NCBI GenBank assembly: GCA_947258385.1 | Contig: CAMYII010000116.1 | Location: forward strand, 67,984-101,789 | Source of the DNA: Acidiferrobacterales bacterium | GTDB taxonomy: Bacteria > Pseudomonadota > Gammaproteobacteria > Acidiferrobacterales > SZUA-150 | DNA length: 33,806 bases | Reading direction: 5' to 3' | In this document: positions 9,491-16,632 of the stretch, one piece after another | Layout of the letters: every line of letters begins with the position of its first letter | Numbering within the stretch: position 1 is the first letter of the stretch | Translations under genes and position numbers: made by a program | The notes under the pieces: generated by a model | Seen by the model: only the letters and a program-made list of their open reading frames with translations | The model's database searches: none | What the model was told of the DNA's origin: nothing

Positions 9491-9559
9491 ATCTTGATAG
9501 GGATTACATTTTACCCCATGTTGGCTTGATCCATGTTTAGATAAGGAAGGGTATGTGCC

Positions 9560-10021
9560 ATGAGACTCTCTAGAAAAGGCCGCTTCGCCGTTACCGCCAT
9601 GATGAACCTGGCGTTAAACGATAACCACGGCCCGAAAACACTGACGGAATTAACCCACGACCAGGGCATTTCGCTGTCCTACCTCGAGCAGATCTTTGCC
9701 CGCCTGCGTAAGGCCGGACTGGTTTCCGGCGTTCGCGGCCCCGGTGGCGGCTACTGCCTTGCGCGCCCGGCCGATGACATCACGGTCGCGGAGATTATCA
9801 CCGCCATCGATGAGAAAGTGCCGGTGCGAGATCCGGCCATGCTCGCGACCCTGTTCCATGCCGATCGCAGTCCCATCCACGCCATGTGGAATGACCTCAG
9901 TACGCAGATTTATGATTATCTGAACCGTATGACACTGGCGGATTCGGTTGAACGGTATCACGCCGAGTTGGCCAGCCAGCGCGTCCAGACCGGCGAGCAA
10001 CACCGGGAGAAGGCGGCGTAA
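9560..10021 (+). CDS. iscR: IscR-like Rrf2-family regulator lacking the cluster-binding cysteines
   Basis: IscR is the [2Fe-2S]-sensing transcription factor that controls Fe-S assembly genes. The 153-residue protein aligns without gaps to E. coli IscR over its first 110 residues (MRLSRKGRFAVTAM, QGISLSYLEQIFARLRKAGLVS, VRGPGGGY), so the winged helix and dimer helix are intact and Glu43 is kept. The ligand loop differs: Cys92, Cys98 and Cys104 are Pro, Leu and Ser, while His107 remains. The only Cys is Cys66. It therefore should not bind a cluster in the usual way and may act as a permanently apo-type regulator. iscU follows 69 bp downstream. Confidence 0.88.
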   Translation: MRLSRKGRFAVTAMMNLALNDNHGPKTLTELTHDQGISLSYLEQIFARLRKAGLVSGVRGPGGGYCLARPADDITVAEIITAIDEKVPVRDPAMLATLFHADRSPIHAMWNDLSTQIYDYLNRMTLADSVERYHAELASQRVQTGEQHREKAA

Positions 10022-10090
10022 TCGGATCAGCTCGGTTACACCCAGCGCTTCACCTTGGTTTGGCTTTCATGAGACAGGGGAGACCAGCAA

Positions 10091-10495
10091 GTGGCTTACA
10101 GCAATAAAGTATTGGACCATTATGAGAATCCGCGCAACGTCGGTTCCTTTGACAAGGAGGACCCGACAGTGGGCACAGGAATGGTCGGCGCGCCTGCATG
10201 CGGTGACGTTATGAAACTGCAGATCAAGATCAACAATGCCGGCATCATTGAGGACGCCAAATTCAAAACCTATGGCTGCGGTTCCGCCATCGCCTCCAGC
10301 TCACTGCTGACTGAGTGGGTAAAAGGTAAAACGCTGGAAGAGGCCGCCAAAATCAAGAACACCGACATCGCCGAGGAGCTCGCCCTGCCGCCGGTCAAGA
10401 TTCATTGCTCGGTGTTGGCGGAAGACGCGATCAAGACCGCCATCAATGACTACCGATCGAAAAAACAAGGCGTAACAGAAGACAAAATCGCCTGA
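10091..10495 (+). CDS. iscU: IscU, iron-sulfur cluster assembly scaffold
   Basis: IscU is the scaffold on which [2Fe-2S] clusters are built before transfer. The 134-residue product carries the three conserved cysteines C37 (GAPACGD), C63 (YGCGSA) and C106 (IHCSVLAEDA), Asp39, and the HscA-recognition motif LPPVK (99-103). Start is GTG 10091, with AGGGGAG about nine bases before it. It follows the iscR-like gene on the same strand. The usual partners iscS, iscA, hscBA and fdx are not next to it: the next gene converges from the other strand. The enzyme supplying sulfur must be encoded elsewhere. Confidence 0.95.
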   Translation: MAYSNKVLDHYENPRNVGSFDKEDPTVGTGMVGAPACGDVMKLQIKINNAGIIEDAKFKTYGCGSAIASSSLLTEWVKGKTLEEAAKIKNTDIAEELALPPVKIHCSVLAEDAIKTAINDYRSKKQGVTEDKIA

Positions 10496-10506
10496 TCCCG
10501 TTGGCG

Positions 10507-10526
10507 GCCGGCGCGCTCGTGCCGGC
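10507..10526. terminator. Weak hairpin between convergent iscU and yciA
   Basis: GCCGGC (10507-10512) pairs with GCCGGC (10521-10526) around an 8-nt loop, and a second small hairpin GGCC-CAAAA-GGCC follows. No T-tract stands behind it on either strand, so a canonical intrinsic terminator is not supported. Its place between two convergent genes suggests a transcription-end role. Confidence 0.3.
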
Positions 10527-10568
10527 TCCAGGCCCAAAAGGCCACGAACCCTTTCCCCTTAATAAATA

Positions 10569-10973
10569 TTACGCCGTTGAGACGGAACGCGGCCGGCGAT
10601 CCTTACCGATGGCGACGTAGGTAAGCGTGGCTTCCGTGACGTTGATGACCTCCCCACTGTGCTCGGCGTCTTCCCAACCGCGTTCCGCGAAGACCTCGAC
10701 ATCAACGGTTATGGACGTATTACCCACCCCCAGCACCCGGGCATAAAAGCTGACGATATCGCCAACAAACACGGGTTTCTTGAATTGGAAGGCATTGACG
10801 GCGACCGTCACCACACGCCCCCGGGCGCGGCGGGCGGCCACGATACCGCCGGCGACATCGACATGAGACATGATCCAGCCGCCAAAGATATCACCGGCGG
10901 TATTCGTGTCTTGCTGGTGCGGGATAACCCGTATCACCGGCTGCCTGTCCCCGGGCAAGCCCTTGTTTGTCAT
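10569..10973 (-). CDS. yciA: YciA-type acyl-CoA thioesterase
   Basis: Hotdog-fold thioesterase that hydrolyses acyl-CoA to free acid and CoA in the cytoplasm. The 134-residue protein has the family pattern DTNTAGDIFGGWIMSHVDVAGG (split here: DTNTAGDIFGG with the catalytic Asp, then WIMSHVDVAGG), RGRVVTVAVNAFQF, KPVFVGDIVSFYA and a C-terminal ATLTYVAIGKD. Its length equals E. coli YciA. GGGGG stands about five bases before the ATG at 10973. It is convergent with iscU and divergent from the outer-membrane protein gene. Confidence 0.9.
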   Translation of the reverse strand: MTNKGLPGDRQPVIRVIPHQQDTNTAGDIFGGWIMSHVDVAGGIVAARRARGRVVTVAVNAFQFKKPVFVGDIVSFYARVLGVGNTSITVDVEVFAERGWEDAEHSGEVINVTEATLTYVAIGKDRRPRSVSTA

Positions 10974-11189
10974 GATGCACCCCCGAATTGCCGTGCGCCG
11001 CGATGACGCGATCTGTCATCGATCTGCTACCCTCCGTCGTCCGATTGCAGGATAACCGTGAAACGCCTGATGTCCGTTAGCATTTTATGATAGCAACGGG
11101 CGTCGTTGCACCCGCTTATTGTAAGCAACAATACCGCGGTATCTTGTTGATTTTTCCCACATACCGACTATATGTACATGTATTGGCGT

Positions 11190-11213
11190 TGAAAATTATT
11201 CTCAAACTATAAT
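11190..11213 (+). promoter_or_regulatory. Fur-like box within the promoter of the outer-membrane protein gene
   Basis: TGAAAATTATTCTCA (11190-11204) differs at one position from the inverted repeat TGAGAAT-N-ATTCTCA common in gammaproteobacterial Fur boxes. It ends four bases before a perfect TATAAT (11208-11213). A -35 is poor (TTGGCG at 11183-11188, spacing 19). A box in this position would block RNA polymerase when iron is plentiful. The leader to the gene at 11337 would be about 115 nt. Elsewhere in 10974-11336 I see no gene. Confidence 0.5.
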
Positions 11214-11336
11214 GCTTTGAAGGATCAGCCCTTAAGGCTAACAATAACGGGAGTTCCACGACTTTGGCGTAATGCCGGCTTTTGAATGCCAATGTATTTT
11301 CACGATCGATGTTCTGTTGACCAGAGGAGTTGACAA

Positions 11337-11996
11337 ATGCGTAAGTCGCTTATCTTTCTTGCGACCGCCGGCGTGCTGAGTTTCCATCAGCCTGCGGCGG
11401 CCGAGGGCGTGGCTCTAGGGGCGAAAGCCAGCACCCTGGGTCTTGGAGCAGAGCTCGTCGCCGGGTTCACGCCCCGGCTCAACGGTCGCCTTGGTTACAA
11501 TAACTATGAGTATGAATTCACTGGAACGGAGACTGATATCGATTACGATCTCACCTTCAAACTGGAATCCATACCTTTGTACCTGGACTTTTATCCCTTC
11601 AAGGGCAGGTTTCATCTCACCGGTGGTCTGCTGCTCAATCAGAACCTGATCGACGCGGAGGCCGAGCCCTCCGGCGGGACGTACACCATTAACGGCGTGC
11701 CCTATCCGGCGGCCGCAGTCGGTAGCCTCGGGGGCAAAATCGACTTCAAGGACACGGCCGCCTATCTTGGCCTGGGCTGGGGAAACCCGGTCAAAGGCAA
11801 AGGCCTGGGCGTGAATTTCGAAATAGGCGTAGTCCTGCAGGGTTCGCCGGATGTTGAGCTCACCGCGACCGGAGTGCTCGCCAGCGATCCCTTGTTTCTG
11901 CAGCAACTGGCCACGGAAGCGCAGGCGCTGGAGGACGACCTGGAAGAGTTCAAATATTATCCCGTGATCGCTCTTGGCCTGACCTACAAGTTCTGA
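11337..11996 (+). CDS. Small outer-membrane beta-barrel protein of unknown function
   Basis: The 219-residue protein has a Sec signal (residues 1-22, ending QPAAAEG). Glycine- and aromatic-rich alternating strands follow (GAKASTLGLGAELVAGF, GRLGYNNYEYEF, YLDFYPFKGRFHLTGGLLLNQN, AAYLGLGWGNPV). The C-terminus is LGLTYKF, with the terminal Phe used for BAM-mediated insertion. I recognise it as one of a widespread gammaproteobacterial family of about 8-stranded barrels without an assigned role. GAGG lies seven to eight bases before the ATG. A Fur-like box in its promoter suggests iron-linked expression. No TonB box or plug is visible, so it is not a classical siderophore receptor. Confidence 0.8.
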   Translation: MRKSLIFLATAGVLSFHQPAAAEGVALGAKASTLGLGAELVAGFTPRLNGRLGYNNYEYEFTGTETDIDYDLTFKLESIPLYLDFYPFKGRFHLTGGLLLNQNLIDAEAEPSGGTYTINGVPYPAAAVGSLGGKIDFKDTAAYLGLGWGNPVKGKGLGVNFEIGVVLQGSPDVELTATGVLASDPLFLQQLATEAQALEDDLEEFKYYPVIALGLTYKF

Positions 11997-12463
11997 TCCT
12001 CACAACCGCCGATCGAGCCCGGCATTGCCGCCAGGGACCTCCCCTGAGTGGTGCCGCGGGCATGAACGCTCAGAGCATCAAGGCGCGGAGACACATAGTA
12101 TCGCCACTGCCCCGGTGCACCCCGGCATCTCCAAGCGCCTGAATAGCGATAGAAAGAAAAGCGCAAATCCCTCTGCACCCTGGCGTTCTCTGCGTTTTAT
12201 TAAGCCCGTTCCGTCGCCGATGACCCGGTATTGCAACGGCTTATTTTGGCAGCCGCCGTGGAGGCTGCTAAAGAACCGCGCGGGTGCGCGTGACAGGCCG
12301 TCACCCGGCCCATAGGCGTCTAATATAAGCGTTCGCTACTTCGACGCGGAGTTGGCCGGAAACAGGCAAGGTCCCCGGACAATTGTCAGGCGTAGCATTT
12401 CCCATTAGGATATGGCATGGAATCAGGCCTGGAAATCACCGTTAGAGGATCGGGAGCACTGTC
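11997..12463. other. 467-bp non-coding interval before the cfa-like gene
   Basis: I see no convincing gene here. GTGAC-AGGCC-GTCAC (12289-12303) is a short perfect inverted repeat, followed by TAATAT (about 12322-12327) that could be a -10 element. The stretch around 12080-12205 faintly resembles the inner part of the element at 6028-6214 (CCCTGGCG, CTCTGCG), perhaps an old relative, but the match is weak. Confidence 0.4.
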
Positions 12464-13756
12464 ATGCAAAAAAACAAAGCGGTTTCCATGAGCGAGTCCA
12501 CTAGCGCTGTGGGCGGCGCAGGGGCGCATAATCTCGGCATCGGAACCAGCCGCGGCCGGGTCACCAATGCGGACCGTTGGCTCGTCCGGCAGCTCTACGC
12601 GCTGCTCGATGACCCTTCTTTGCAGCTGCGCCTCTGGAACGGTGAAGAGTTCTCGGCCTCGGACGATGGCGAGCTGGTGGCACGCGTGATCGTGCGCGAA
12701 CGCAAGGCGCTGTACCGGCTGCTCGGAAACCCCAATCTGCACTTCGGTGATCTCTACAGCGCCGGCGCCATCGACGTCGAAGGAGACCTGGCGGCAGCCC
12801 TGGAAATCGCATACCGCGCGCCGCTGGCGAACTCGACGATTGCACAACTCCATAGACGCCTGCCGCGGGTGCTGCGAGGCGAACGCGCCAACTCTCTGAG
12901 AGGCTCGCGCCACAACATTCATCATCATTACGATATCGGGAACGATTTTTACAGGCTGTGGCTTGATCCTGAGTACATGCAGTACACCTGCGCCTATTAT
13001 CCGTCACAAGACATGACGCTGGACCAGGCACAGGTCGCCAAGCTGGAACATGTCTGCCGCAAGCTGCAGCTACAGCCGGGGGAGAGCGTGGTCGAAGCCG
13101 GTTGCGGCTGGGGCGGCCTCGCCCGCTACATGGCCAGGCACTACGGCGTGAAAGTGCGGTCCTACAACATCTCCCATCAACAGATTGTCTATGCCAGTGA
13201 ACGGGCCGAGGCCGAGGGGCTTGCGGGTCAGGTCGAATATGTTGAAGACGACTACCGCAATATCTCCGGCGAGTACGACGTGTTTGTTTCCATCGGCATG
13301 CTGGAGCACGTGGGCCGTGACAATTACCAGCAAATGGGCGGTGTGGTCGATCGCTGCCTGAAGGATAACGGCCGCGGGCTGATACACTCCATCGGGCGGA
13401 ACAGACCGGCGCCCATGAACGCCTGGATCGAAAAACGCATCTTCCCGGGCGCCTACCCGCCGTCATTGCGGGAAATGATGGACATCTTCGAGCCATGGGG
13501 GTTCTCCGTGCTCGATGTCGAGAACCTGCATCTGCATTACACCAGGACACTGGAGCACTGGCTCGAGCGCTACGAGCACAACGCGGAGCATGTGCAGGCG
13601 ATGTTCGACAGGCACTTTGTCCGTGCCTGGCGTCTGTATCTCGCCGGTTCCATCGCCGCCTTTACCACCGGCGCGTTGCAGCTGTTCCAGGTCCTGTTCT
13701 CCCGCCCCGCGCGCAACGACCTGCCCTGGTCACGTGCCCATCTCTACGGCGAATGA
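12464..13756 (+). CDS. cfa: Cyclopropane-fatty-acyl-phospholipid synthase family methyltransferase
   Basis: Enzymes of this family use S-adenosylmethionine to add a methylene or methyl group to double bonds of membrane phospholipid acyl chains. The 430-residue protein has an N-terminal lipid-binding region, the family motif NIHHHYDIGNDFY (151-163), YTCAYYP (174-180), the SAM-binding motif VVEAGCGWGG (209-218) and SIGMLEHVG. GGGAG stands about seven bases before ATG 12464; a later ATG (12488) lacks a site. Its stop sits next to the following flavoprotein gene, so the pair is probably one operon. Given the partner, the product could be a cyclopropane or a reduced methyl-branched chain. Confidence 0.9.
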   Translation: MQKNKAVSMSESTSAVGGAGAHNLGIGTSRGRVTNADRWLVRQLYALLDDPSLQLRLWNGEEFSASDDGELVARVIVRERKALYRLLGNPNLHFGDLYSAGAIDVEGDLAAALEIAYRAPLANSTIAQLHRRLPRVLRGERANSLRGSRHNIHHHYDIGNDFYRLWLDPEYMQYTCAYYPSQDMTLDQAQVAKLEHVCRKLQLQPGESVVEAGCGWGGLARYMARHYGVKVRSYNISHQQIVYASERAEAEGLAGQVEYVEDDYRNISGEYDVFVSIGMLEHVGRDNYQQMGGVVDRCLKDNGRGLIHSIGRNRPAPMNAWIEKRIFPGAYPPSLREMMDIFEPWGFSVLDVENLHLHYTRTLEHWLERYEHNAEHVQAMFDRHFVRAWRLYLAGSIAAFTTGALQLFQVLFSRPARNDLPWSRAHLYGE

Positions 13757-13770
13757 GACAGGTGCGGCCG

Positions 13771-14925
13771 ATGGAAAACTGCGATGTGTTGGTGATAGGC
13801 GGGGGGCCGGCCGGTTCCACCGCCGCCTGGCGGCTGCGCCGGGCCGGGTACGATGTCGTAGTGCTGGACAAGCAGGACTTCCCGCGCGACAAGGTCTGCG
13901 CCGGTTGGATCACGCCCGCGGTGGTGCGCTCCCTGGAATTGGATACCGAGGCGTATCGCCGCGACAATGTGTTCCAGCCGATCACCGGCTTTAGCACCAG
14001 CCGCCTGGGCGATGCCGAGGCGGAGACCGATTACGGCGAAGAGATCAGCTTCGGCATCCGCCGCCGCGAATTCGATAATTACCTGTTGCGCCGCTCCGGC
14101 GCCCGCCTGCGCCTGAACGAGGCGGTCAAGTCCATCGCGCGCCGGGACGGCCGCTGGATCGTCAATGACGCGCTCAGCGCCCCGCTGCTTATCGGTGCCG
14201 GCGGGCATTTCTGCCCGGTGGCGCGCCACCTGGGCGCGCGCCCCGGTTCGCGCGAATCGGTCGTGGCGGCCCAGGAGGTGGAATTCCACATGAGCCCGTC
14301 ACAGCAGCAGCGCTGCCGCGTCGATGCCCAGCGCCCGGAGCTGTACTTCTGCCGCGACCTGACCGGTTACGCCTGGGTGTTCCGCAAGGGCGATTATTTG
14401 AATGTTGGCCTGGGCCGCGAAGCCAGCCACCGGCTGGCCGAGCAGGTGGCCGGTTTTGTCGAGTTCTTGAAGCAGCGTGGTCGCATCCCAGCCGATATTC
14501 CCGATAAGTTCAAGGGCCACGCCTATATCCTTTACGGCCACACCCGCCGCAATTGCGTGGACGAGGGTGTATTGCTGATCGGCGATGCCGTCGGTCTGGC
14601 CTACCCGCAGAGCGGCGAAGGCATTCGCCCGGCGGTCGAGTCCGCCCTCATGGCCGTGGACGTGGTTCTGGCGGCAGCGGGTGATTATGCCGGACCGCGA
14701 CTGGAACCCTATCTGCGGCGGCTCGAGCAGCGATTCGGTGTTGCCTCAGACGGGAACAAGGCCGCAGTCTGGCTGCCGGATGGACTAAAACAGTATTTGG
14801 CGGGTAAATTATTGGGCAATAAATGGTTTGCCCGTCATGTCGTGATGGATCGCTGGTTCCTGCATACTCACCAAGCTGTCCTTACGCCGAATTCCGAATT
14901 GAACAGCGCTCGGGCGCGCGCCTGA
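13771..14925 (+). CDS. Geranylgeranyl-reductase-family FAD-dependent oxidoreductase
   Basis: The 384-residue flavoprotein starts with a Rossmann motif (VLVIGGGPAGS, residues 6-16), then PRDKVCAG, the PxxxxCxG-type motif of geranylgeranyl reductases. It has a second FAD contact LLIGDAVG (GDA from residue 271) and AYPQSGEGIRPAVESA. Known relatives reduce isoprenoid or lipid double bonds. An ATG at 13753 overlaps the cfa stop as ATGA, but ATG 13771 is preferred because of an AGG eight bases upstream and the normal family start. Adjacency to a fatty-acyl methyltransferase suggests reduction of a modified lipid; the substrate is unknown. Confidence 0.85.
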   Translation: MENCDVLVIGGGPAGSTAAWRLRRAGYDVVVLDKQDFPRDKVCAGWITPAVVRSLELDTEAYRRDNVFQPITGFSTSRLGDAEAETDYGEEISFGIRRREFDNYLLRRSGARLRLNEAVKSIARRDGRWIVNDALSAPLLIGAGGHFCPVARHLGARPGSRESVVAAQEVEFHMSPSQQQRCRVDAQRPELYFCRDLTGYAWVFRKGDYLNVGLGREASHRLAEQVAGFVEFLKQRGRIPADIPDKFKGHAYILYGHTRRNCVDEGVLLIGDAVGLAYPQSGEGIRPAVESALMAVDVVLAAAGDYAGPRLEPYLRRLEQRFGVASDGNKAAVWLPDGLKQYLAGKLLGNKWFARHVVMDRWFLHTHQAVLTPNSELNSARARA

Positions 14926-15033
14926 GACCGGGTCCGGCGGCACCGGTAAGCCGTCGCAACGGATGCAAGCCCCGTCTCCTGCGTAGAATGACGGGCGCCA
15001 AGCAAGAAACGATCGGCCCCACCAAACACAGGA

Positions 15034-15135
15034 ATGAAAACCTCCGATGTTTTGATTGTGGGTGGCAGCCAACGGCTCCCGGTGCGCCTGGCAACACAAG
15101 CGCCACGGTGCGCGGCGGGATGATGGCGGCATAAC
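15034..15135 (+). pseudogene. Possible flavoprotein N-terminal remnant in a gene-free stretch
   Basis: The interval 14926-15244 has no intact gene. Within it, ATG 15034 opens MKTSDVLIVGGS, a typical start of an FAD Rossmann protein, but stops at TGA 15121-15123. Shifting frame after GGC gives a short continuation (TAPGAPGNTSATVRGG) to TAA at 15132. This may be the eroded start of a second oxidoreductase like the one ending at 14925. The stretch is very short, so chance is a real alternative. Confidence 0.25.
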
Positions 15136-15244
15136 ACCGGCGGGATTCAATCACTGCACGCGGTCAATCACCACTGAACGAACAACGGGCTGGTGAACGG
15201 GTTTCTGATTCATCACGCGCAAGCGTTGATCCCGCACACGCAAC

Positions 15245-15565
15245 TCATACATAGTGCTTGCGGTCCTTGCGACGCCGGCCGGCGCGCTGGATGACTACCC
15301 CGCGGATGGTGTACCTGCCATTCAAATCGATAATGGGAAAATCCTCATTGAGCGGCCGCAAATACCTGCGTTCGCCGTCCACGACGAACTGTCGGAATGT
15401 CGTCTCTCCGTTATAATCGACGACAACGTACGCGCCACTGACCGCCGGCATGCCCGGATCAACAATGATGATGTGGCCGTCCTGGAATTCAGGGACCATG
15501 CTGTCACCGATCACACGCAGCGCATAGGGTTCCGCGGCCGCGCAGCCGCCGCCAAGATCAACCAT
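15245..15565 (-). CDS. Stand-alone S24 (LexA/UmuD-like) peptidase-fold protein
   Basis: The 106-residue product consists only of the C-terminal domain seen in LexA, UmuD and phage repressors. It has ALRVIGDSMVPEFQDGHIIIVDP, where Ser22 matches the nucleophile, and then VVVDYNGETTFRQF. The residue at the general-base position is Arg58 rather than Lys, so self-cleavage is doubtful. There is no helix-turn-helix and no Ala-Gly cleavage site. Start ATG 15565 is chosen because GGAGG lies seven bases upstream; the longer frame needs a TTG. It lies alone between oppositely or distantly placed genes. Role unknown, perhaps a dimerising partner of another repressor. Confidence 0.7.
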   Translation of the reverse strand: MVDLGGGCAAAEPYALRVIGDSMVPEFQDGHIIIVDPGMPAVSGAYVVVDYNGETTFRQFVVDGERRYLRPLNEDFPIIDLNGRYTIRGVVIQRAGRRRKDRKHYV

Positions 15566-15753
15566 TAATCCGCCTCCGCTTGGCAATCAACCGTAAGCCA
15601 GAGAATACCGATGTTGCCGTCCCATGTCATGCGGCCGGCCACGCCGACCCTCATAGATGCACAGGCTGTAGGTGTACTCCGCTGCCGCAAGCCGGGAACG
15701 ATCTTGCACACCGGGGTATCACATTTCCACGGGCAAGGCCGGTGAGCCTATCG

Positions 15754-16386
15754 TCAAGAGACGCGGTCGCCGGTGCCGCCCGGGGACGGGCTAGCGGCGC
15801 CATGCTTGCCGAACAGCAGGGCCGATAGGCGTTGCGCACGTACCAGAAGGCGAGTGAGCAAGGTGCGGGTGCGCTCGCTGTCCTGCGAATCATCACGCAT
15901 CCAGTAGATAAACGTCGTGAGATATATACCCGTGAGCACCGACTCTTCCAGGGCACGCCTGATAAACGTGGCATCCCGCCGGGCGGATTCCCGTATCCAC
16001 TGCACCGTGCGACTGATTCGCATCAGGCCCGGAAACTGGAGTTGCAGGTGTCCGGGCTCCAGCTTGCCGGCGACCATTTGTCGGGTGACCCGCCGATGAG
16101 CCGCCAGTGCATCCAGCCAGGCCATGATCAGCCGATGCAGGCGCTCACCGCTGGAGAGCGCGAGGAAATCGGCCCCGGCTGCCTCCTGCAGCATGGCACT
16201 GTCGGCGCGATCGAACCAGGCATCGACGATTTCCTCTTTCTCCCGGAAGTGAACCCTGATCTGATCCAGATCAATGCCCGCCTTCCCGGCAATATCATAC
16301 AGCCGTACGGATTCCCAGGAGTGTTCTTCCGCGAGCTCGATAGCCGTATCGACGATCCGGTTCCTCAGATCAGATTTTCCCGCCAT
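15754..16386 (-). CDS. TetR-like regulator of the COQ9 / RpsU-divergent type
   Basis: The 210-residue protein begins with a TetR-type helix-turn-helix (RNRIVDTAIELAEEHSW, VRLYDIAGKAGIDLDQIRVHF, about residues 7-50). The alpha-helical C-terminal domain includes TFIYWMRDDSQDSERTRTLL, which resembles the end of COQ9-family proteins. COQ9 in mitochondria binds lipid for ubiquinone synthesis; bacterial relatives are mostly uncharacterised. Start 16386 is chosen because GGAGG stands eight bases before it and the fold begins there; the frame is open further upstream. DNA binding or lipid binding are both possible. Confidence 0.7.
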   Translation of the reverse strand: MAGKSDLRNRIVDTAIELAEEHSWESVRLYDIAGKAGIDLDQIRVHFREKEEIVDAWFDRADSAMLQEAAGADFLALSSGERLHRLIMAWLDALAAHRRVTRQMVAGKLEPGHLQLQFPGLMRISRTVQWIRESARRDATFIRRALEESVLTGIYLTTFIYWMRDDSQDSERTRTLLTRLLVRAQRLSALLFGKHGAASPSPGGTGDRVS

Positions 16387-16632
16387 GTCGTCGACCTCCA
16401 GGCACGTCCAGCCCGCCTCAAATAGTGCCTGCAAAACCGAAACAATGCATTGATCTCGGGTTCCGGGGCTGCGGCCGCTGAAGGTACCGCGATCGCGCTC
16501 CGGCCTGGGCCGCTCGGACCGCATCGCGGTGGGGCTTACGGATCTGGGTATCGGCCCATGGTTAATGTGCGGCTCTCGAGCGCCCCCCGCGGCCCGATTA
16601 AACCCGGCGCCGTTTCGCCGGCAAAGACAGGC

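Noticed and set aside
15754-16524. Longer TetR/COQ9 start at 16524
   Set aside because: The extra 46 residues precede a strong GGAGG site and the helix-turn-helix begins right after 16386.
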